DNA of 64,000 bases from Nageia nagi (Eukaryota; Pinophyta). Location of the stretch: NCBI GenBank assembly GCA_050084985.1, contig JBITNC010000001.1, forward strand, positions 110,794,001 through 110,858,000, in the 5' to 3' direction. Under the pieces are notes generated by a model that was not told the DNA's origin, made no database searches, and saw nothing but the letters and a program-made list of their open reading frames with translations. The position numbers were made by a program, and so were the translations under genes. Below, one piece after another: positions 59,201 to 64,000 of this stretch (position 1 is the first letter of the stretch; every line of letters begins with the position of its first letter).

Positions 59201-60120
59201 GAATGTGAGCAATCTATTTTGACATAAGAACACTATCAATGGTCCTCAAAAAATGATAGAAGAAGGTTTTAAGTGGTATTTTTCTTAAGGAAATTTTTAA
59301 AATTGAAAAAACCTAAACAATGATGTATTTCTTACTAATTTTGACTGACTATTCTATTTCCCTATTTGTAATTCATAGGTATGCAAATTCAGACTATCTA
59401 AGGATATGTGCCCTTGAAATCTTATAAAAGAGGGTTGACCCCATTTCATTATCACTTGATTATATTTTTAGAGTGGAGAGTGCTTAGAAGTTTTGAGAAC
59501 CTATAAGGTGAGTGCTTGTTCCTGATTCTACTACTATTAATCTGTGATTTACTTTTGCTTCTTTTTCACATCTCCCTATCATGGCTTTACCAATTACATG
59601 CCAAAAGGGACATAAAGCTACTCTAATGATGAAATATCCTACTAGTCATCAAGTAAATCATCTTCACCTATCTTTCTTTGATGCATTATTAATTTTTTTC
59701 TATGTTTTATTTTTACATAATTTTCTTGTAAGTTTGGTATCCTATTCCTAGGGTTTTACCCATTAGAATACCTTTGCTTTTATTTTTGTCTTTTAGCATT
59801 ATTTTTCATCTTTCTACCTCTATGATTAGGTTATTCTTTTCAATACAACCCTACTCATGAATTTTTGTTAGTTTTCTATATAGGAAGAGAGTCGTTGGTG
59901 ATCCCTTCTACCCTAGTTTGGATCATGGGTGATCCTCTTTTACTATAGTTTGGATCATGGGCAATCCTCTTTAACTATTTTGCAAAACTCAAAAATGCAT
60001 TAATAATGAAACTAATATTACTTTTTAGGTGTTTTGTACCAAGATTATAGCTCTTATATGTAGGATTTCAAAAAGAGTACTGCATTTATGCTTTCCCAAT
60101 AATGGCACCAGTCAAATGAG
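59201..60120. other. Stretch ahead of element E: leader-like, with inverted motifs
   Basis: TATA-like CTTATAAAAGA at about 59420 and AAGGTGAGTG (a splice-donor-like site, about 59508) suggest a promoter and leader for E. Two 32-bp-spaced inverted motifs lie at 59920-59967. No coding sequence is seen. Confidence 0.4.
59920..59967 (+). repeat. Two 16-bp inverted motifs (GGATCATGGGTGATCC type)
   Basis: 59920-59935 GGATCATGGGTGATCC (7-2-7 geometry, six Watson-Crick pairs plus one T:G) and 59952-59967 GGATCATGGGCAATCC. Same length and layout as the GC-rich motifs of F, with pairs changed to A:T. Confidence 0.75.
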
Positions 60121-60147
60121 AGCTAGAGCACACTCAAGGCTATTTCC

Positions 60148-61080
60148 TTGAGTTATCTAGCCTTTACTGATTATATCTATCATGATCAAGATATGTTTAT
60201 AGCTCTGATGGAGAGGTGGGATCCTAATTCCAACAAATTTCACTTACCTATAGGGGATATTATAGTGACTCTCAAGGATATCTATAGGATCACTAGGCTA
60301 CCTATAAGAGGTAAGCTAGTGAACATGGTCCCTGTTCCTAGCATGGAATGAGCAAAGGAGTGGGCTATGTGGCTCATAGGCTTAGATGAGGTGAACCAAA
60401 GGAAGAGGGGAGTTTCCCTAATGAGACATGTACCAAAGGATCCTCCAACATGGGCTAACCTATGATTGAAGCTCCTTATTACTTGCTTACTAGATGCTAT
60501 TATCTACCCAAATAAAAGTAGCAAGACATTCCCTATGGGGATGGTTCTTATCATCATGGACATGGTCTAACATGAGCAATGATATGCATGGTGCCTAGCT
60601 ATTTTGGCATAGCTATACCATAATTTTCATGCATTCATAGAGGTGGTGAGAGGGGAGAAATAGGTGGCTCACTCCTTGATACTATAAGTATGGGCCTATG
60701 ATCATATAAGCATCTCTAAACTAGCCTCTCTACCACAGGATCTACTTGATGATGTGCCCACATGGTAGCAATGGGAAACTACACATGGTCTTAACTTTCC
60801 TAACATTGACCTAGAGGGATGGAGGATATGATTCGATGCACTCAAGGAGTCATAGATGCATTTGCATCCATACAAAAATGCCCCAAAGTGGATCAAGGAC
60901 ATACACAAGCTAGCCTACATGAGACACTCAACATATATCTAAGCATATAGGGTATTAGTTGAGCCATATAGACTAGAGTAGGTATTTTTATAGTTTGGGA
61001 TACAATAGGAGGTACCTTAAGACTATAGGATAGTATTATGCTACTATCATAGCAAGGATCTACTAGAGGATTAATAATAA
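60148..61080 (+). pseudogene. Plant mobile domain (PMD) protein, sense, upstream of gag in element E
   Basis: An open start of 67 codons (60148-60351) reads ALMERWDPNSNKFHLPIGDI then IVTLKDIYRITRLPIRGKLV, the PMD N-terminal signature. One frame continues with stops through MWLIGLDEVNQRKRGVSLMR, WAYDHISISKLASLP, WETTHGLNFPNIDLEGW and LVEPYRLE to YYHSKDLLED near 61075. The whole domain is therefore present, about 310 codons, with about a dozen stops, most explainable by C-to-T. PMD function is unknown; family members occur in transposons and host genes of plants. ATG at 60148 is the first in frame but the true start may be upstream. Confidence 0.82.
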
Positions 61081-61084
61081 GGCT

Positions 61085-62605
61085 ATTATCACATTATTTT
61101 AAAGGCAAAGTAGCTGAATGGTTTAGGAATCTCACCCCCCAATCTATAAATTCATGGGAGATTTTTGTTAAGCCTTGATTAAAATATTTTTTATAGATGG
61201 AAATGATGGCATGTTTCTTACCCTCATAGCATGTATCAAAAGGCATCCACATGAATCTATTGATGATTTTAATATTAGATTTGAAAGAACATGAAAGTCC
61301 ATACCAACAAGGATAAGACCAACTAATGTTCAAGCTCTGGTATATTACTAAAAATCTTTCCTTTCTAACTTTAATATGCTTATTTTCATGTCAAGATATG
61401 CATTCCCAATGTTTATCAAATAACTAAAATTGTAGAACATACCTTGGTTTCCTCTAGTAAAATGTAGTCTAGAATGATCATGCTTATATTTCCTAGTTTA
61501 CCTCCTAAGCAAACTCCACAAATAGCTCATCTTAGAGTTCTCACTCTACCACCTCCTTATAAACCTATTATTCAAAAATAGATACTAGCATTATCTACTA
61601 TTGCATCTACAAGTACTAGTACTAAACCCAAATCTTAAGAAGAGAAAAGGATAAGGTAGTTGGAGATAACATTAGAAATCTATCCAATAAGCTCACTCTA
61701 TAAGAAAGGTAGAATCATGGTTTTAACTATAGAAGATATGACAATTAGTATCAACCAATATTCTAGCTTAGGTTAAATCAAATAGAATAATCTAATCCTC
61801 CTAAAGTAATTAAGAATTTTGTTATGAACAATTCTATAGATGGTGCTTCTTTGGGTATTATGGAATGGTGTCCACCATGTTTAGCTTCTCATTTTTAAAA
61901 TTCATGTGTAGTATATCAACATCAATATTTAGGGTTACATTCTAACTAGATGGTAGAACCTACTTCAGATCTTGTAGCTAACCTCATAATGATCAACTTT
62001 TGGGTTCTAGGATTTGCTAGAGAATAAGCAAATTATGTTCAAACTAGAGCAACTTTTTCAGTAATCCCATAATAGCCTCAAACCACTCAATAGTATCCAT
62101 ATTTCACTCAACCTCAACCTAAACCTAAGAAATCTAATACACCCTTAGCTCATCCTTATAACTAATGACATCAAGTCCCTTTTAATCTAGGTACTATTCC
62201 TTTGAACCTGGGTACTAGTGCCCCAGGTGAAATGAACCTTGCTATAATAAAAAAAGAAGTCCCAAACTAGGAAAGACCTAGCACATCAAAGTATCCATTT
62301 ATCACTAATTTTTATAAAGCAAAGGCTACTCAACACTTCAAAGCACATCAACAAAATGAACCAAGTCTATCCCATATGCTCCATATAATATAATGGAAGA
62401 ATTAAAGAAAACTCCTTCTAGAATGATAATATTTGATGCATTAAGAATACTAGGTCAATTATACCTTCTACAAGAATATCTAAAATTAAAAAATAGTAAA
62501 AAGAGAAAAAATGAAGAAAATCCTATTTATGCTATGTTTGAAGTTGTCCCTCCAACTCCAATAGGTGTAATTAGACCCCCACCTTTCTATTTATCCCTAA
62601 GATAA
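61085..62605 (+). pseudogene. gag of element E, decayed
   Basis: YFKGKVAEWFRNLTPQSINS at about 61100-61160 is the gag capsid core. A frame-shifted continuation holds HESIDDFNIRFERT and RIRPTNVQALVYY. The Pro/Gln/Thr-rich part (61500-62300) and the open stretch 62393-62605 (ending VVPPTPIGVIRPPPFYLSL) lead to protease. No clear knuckle is left. Confidence 0.7.
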
Positions 62606-62940
62606 TAAGGTTGGGTAGTAAATAATTGTATGATTGATACTGGAGCTACCATAACTATTATTCCAAAAGTTGTTGCAAATGAAATGAAATTATATATTAC
62701 AATATGCATTTATGGGGTCATATAGTTAGATTCTTCCTTAGTAGATGTTGTCGATAGTGTCAAAGGCATTCAAATAACCTTGAATATATTTCTTGATATT
62801 AGTGTTGTCCAAGACATTATTGTAGTTGATCTTCCATATTTGTTTGGAATCTATCTTTCCAAATAATTTACTACCAAATTGGGAGGGTATCTAGCCTTAG
62901 ACTATAGCCATCTTCTACTTCTCTTCTAATACAAATAGGT
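62606..62940 (+). pseudogene. Aspartic protease of element E
   Basis: NNCMIDTGATITIIPKVVAN at about 62620-62680 carries the intact D-T-G-A active site. It is followed by LDISVVQDIIVVDLPYLFGI and FTTKLGGYLALDYSHLLL. One or two stops interrupt it. Confidence 0.8.
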
Positions 62941-63286
62941 AAAGATTTTGAATGAAAGCATTAAAACTATCCATCTCAAGAGGATCAATGAAGTAAATTG
63001 CATAAATGATCCATAATCAATGAAAATATTTGAAAGTGATACACTATGGAAATCACTACTAACAAATAAAATTCTATTAGCCAATGATCTGAATTATCAG
63101 ATCATAGATGCTAGAATGGGTAATTACTATCTATATGAAAAGGTTCAACCAGTTTTAGTTACTGTAAATAGAGAACAAGAGGTATGGATGATGTATTTTG
63201 ATGGTTCTTAATGTATATATGAATGTGGAGCTAGGGTCATACTCAAATCTCCCAAAGGGATAATCAAAACATTTTTCTTTTGATTC
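62941..63286 (+). pseudogene. RNase H (archaeal-like) start directly after protease in element E, truncated
   Basis: EVWMMYFDGS (about 63180-63210), then after one stop CIYECGARVILKSPKGIIKT, match the start of the additional RNase H of Tat elements. It lies within about 250 bp of the protease, with no RT between. Either RT and the first RNase H were lost, or this lineage has the order protease, RNase H, RT. It is cut at 63286 by the LTR of L. Confidence 0.7.
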
Positions 63287-64000
63287 TGTAGACACTCAAA
63301 ATAAACCCTACATCTAGTTTAACAACATACAAATAAATAAAATAAGTATCTTTTTAACATATATCATACTAAACTAATCATAACTCTTTATACAAGCCTC
63401 AAAAAAGCTTGAAAACTCCATTATTGGATAGCTCTCATCAAGTACATGCAAAATGAGTGGTCACATGACCCATTTTCAATAAAAATTGGCTATTTGGTGA
63501 TCATGTTAATATTGTTATAAAAATTGAAAACTAGTCACTGACGACCCAAAACAAACGCCGACATTTTAGGATGATTGCCGACATCCGTCTAATAATCACC
63601 GATGACTCTGTAACAGCTGAACAAGAAACCAAAATAGTGAGAGAAAGTTGAAATGTTTCATTCTTCCAAGATGATGTGGATAGAGGGGGTCAATTACGAC
63701 CTACGGTGGCTTTTCACTTCCCCTTACCAACCTTGGAACATCTCACCCAAAATCTATAAATATAAGCCAATACAAAGTAATAGGGGGGGATCTTGGCCCA
63801 ATTTTTGAAGTAGGGTAATGCTGCCAAAATCTTGTGAGCTCATACCTTTTATTATTTTATGCTAGCTTCAATTTAATACATATCATACATAGATGCTTTG
63901 ATGTTATTATCTTTTGCATGTGTGTAGGATTTATAGGTTGTTCATATCAAGGAGAGAAGCAAGCAAATCAAAAACAATGGAGATCTAATACTCTTATTTT
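63287..64000 (+). mobile_element. Element L: 5' LTR of a fairly young Tat-like element, running off the window
   Basis: Begins TGTAGACACTC with no polypurine tract upstream, so it is a 5' LTR on the + strand; last flanking bases are GATTC. The later part (about 63880-63975) resembles the LTRs of A, D and H. CpG dinucleotides are retained (63541-63600, 63699), unlike in those copies. It carries several inverted motifs at 63532-63608. Confidence 0.7.
63532..63608 (+). repeat. Four short CpG-containing motifs in the L LTR
   Basis: TAGTCACTGACGACCC, AACGCCGACATT, GGATGATTGCCGACATCC (a hairpin with 5-bp arms) and TAATCACCGATGACTC follow one another. They resemble deaminated or intermediate forms of the F motif family; decayed forms lie in the LTRs of A (4935-5000), H (25615-25675), D (33725-33790) and C (55605-55680). 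Confidence 0.6.

Larger units (their letters stand above)
60121..63286 (+). mobile_element. Element E: Ty3/gypsy element with sense PMD frame, gag, protease and RNase H start
   Basis: On the + strand: PMD protein, gag, protease, then an aRNH-like start within about 300 bp of protease, cut at 63286 by the LTR of L. LTRs of E itself were not found. It shares the PMD with A and D, but upstream of gag and in sense. Confidence 0.7.

Noticed and set aside
1-64000. tRNA, rRNA, CRISPR, riboswitch or bacterial-type operon signals
   Set aside because: None recognised; sequence is plant-type retrotransposon DNA throughout.

Overview
This window is nuclear DNA of a land plant, most likely a large-genome seed plant. 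It is strongly AT-rich and CpG-poor. It holds no intact cellular gene, rRNA, tRNA or CRISPR array; it is a pile of nested LTR retrotransposons of very different ages, plus one decayed plant-specific PPR gene fragment. A gymnosperm is plausible (old, deaminated Ty3/gypsy elements; PLS-class PPR relic), but this is a low-confidence guess.

Layout. 1-5684: 3' part of a Tat-like Ty3/gypsy element (A) with an antisense plant-mobile-domain (PMD) reading frame and a 3' LTR. 5685-7871: decayed intergenic DNA with short tandem repeats and a possible copia-type 3' LTR. 7872-24694: an old LTR element (I) with an unrecognised interior and an antisense PPR pseudogene. Its 3' LTR is split by a very young element (F, 17664-24280). 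25528-33049: 5' half of an old Tat-like element (H: LTR, gag, protease, start of RT, + strand), cut inside RT by an element of opposite orientation (D, 33050-54963, - strand). D has a 3' LTR, antisense PMD frame, an extra sense frame, integrase, a second RNase H and the end of RT. D is itself broken by J (39795-44457, gag-protease only), by a chromovirus (K, 44997-51009) and by C (from 54964). 57630-about 59200: old relative (G) of the young element F. 60121-63286: element E, with a sense PMD frame upstream of gag, then protease and an RNase H start. 63287-64000: the 5' LTR of a fairly young element (L), running off the window.

Main results. F is a recent gag-only, non-autonomous element: its two 958-bp LTRs differ at two positions and it is flanked by TACAT on both sides. 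It carries a dispersed family of GC-rich 16-bp inverted repeats (7-bp arms, 2-bp loop) in its LTRs, first reading frame and 3' region. The arms change while pairing is kept (C:G, G:C, and T:A in a copy ahead of element E), which points to a selected RNA or DNA hairpin. I know of no described function for it. Its 3' untranslated tandem arrays and a consensus splice donor are also recognisable in G. The other unusual items are PMD frames in two positions and orientations, an unrecognised sense frame after the integrase of D, and complementary broken RT halves in H and D.

No gene here can be tied to host physiology. The elements interact as hosts and parasites: F and J encode only gag (J also protease), so they would need RT and integrase from other elements. 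The F gag tail resembles that of H, which makes Tat-like elements candidate helpers; this is inference.
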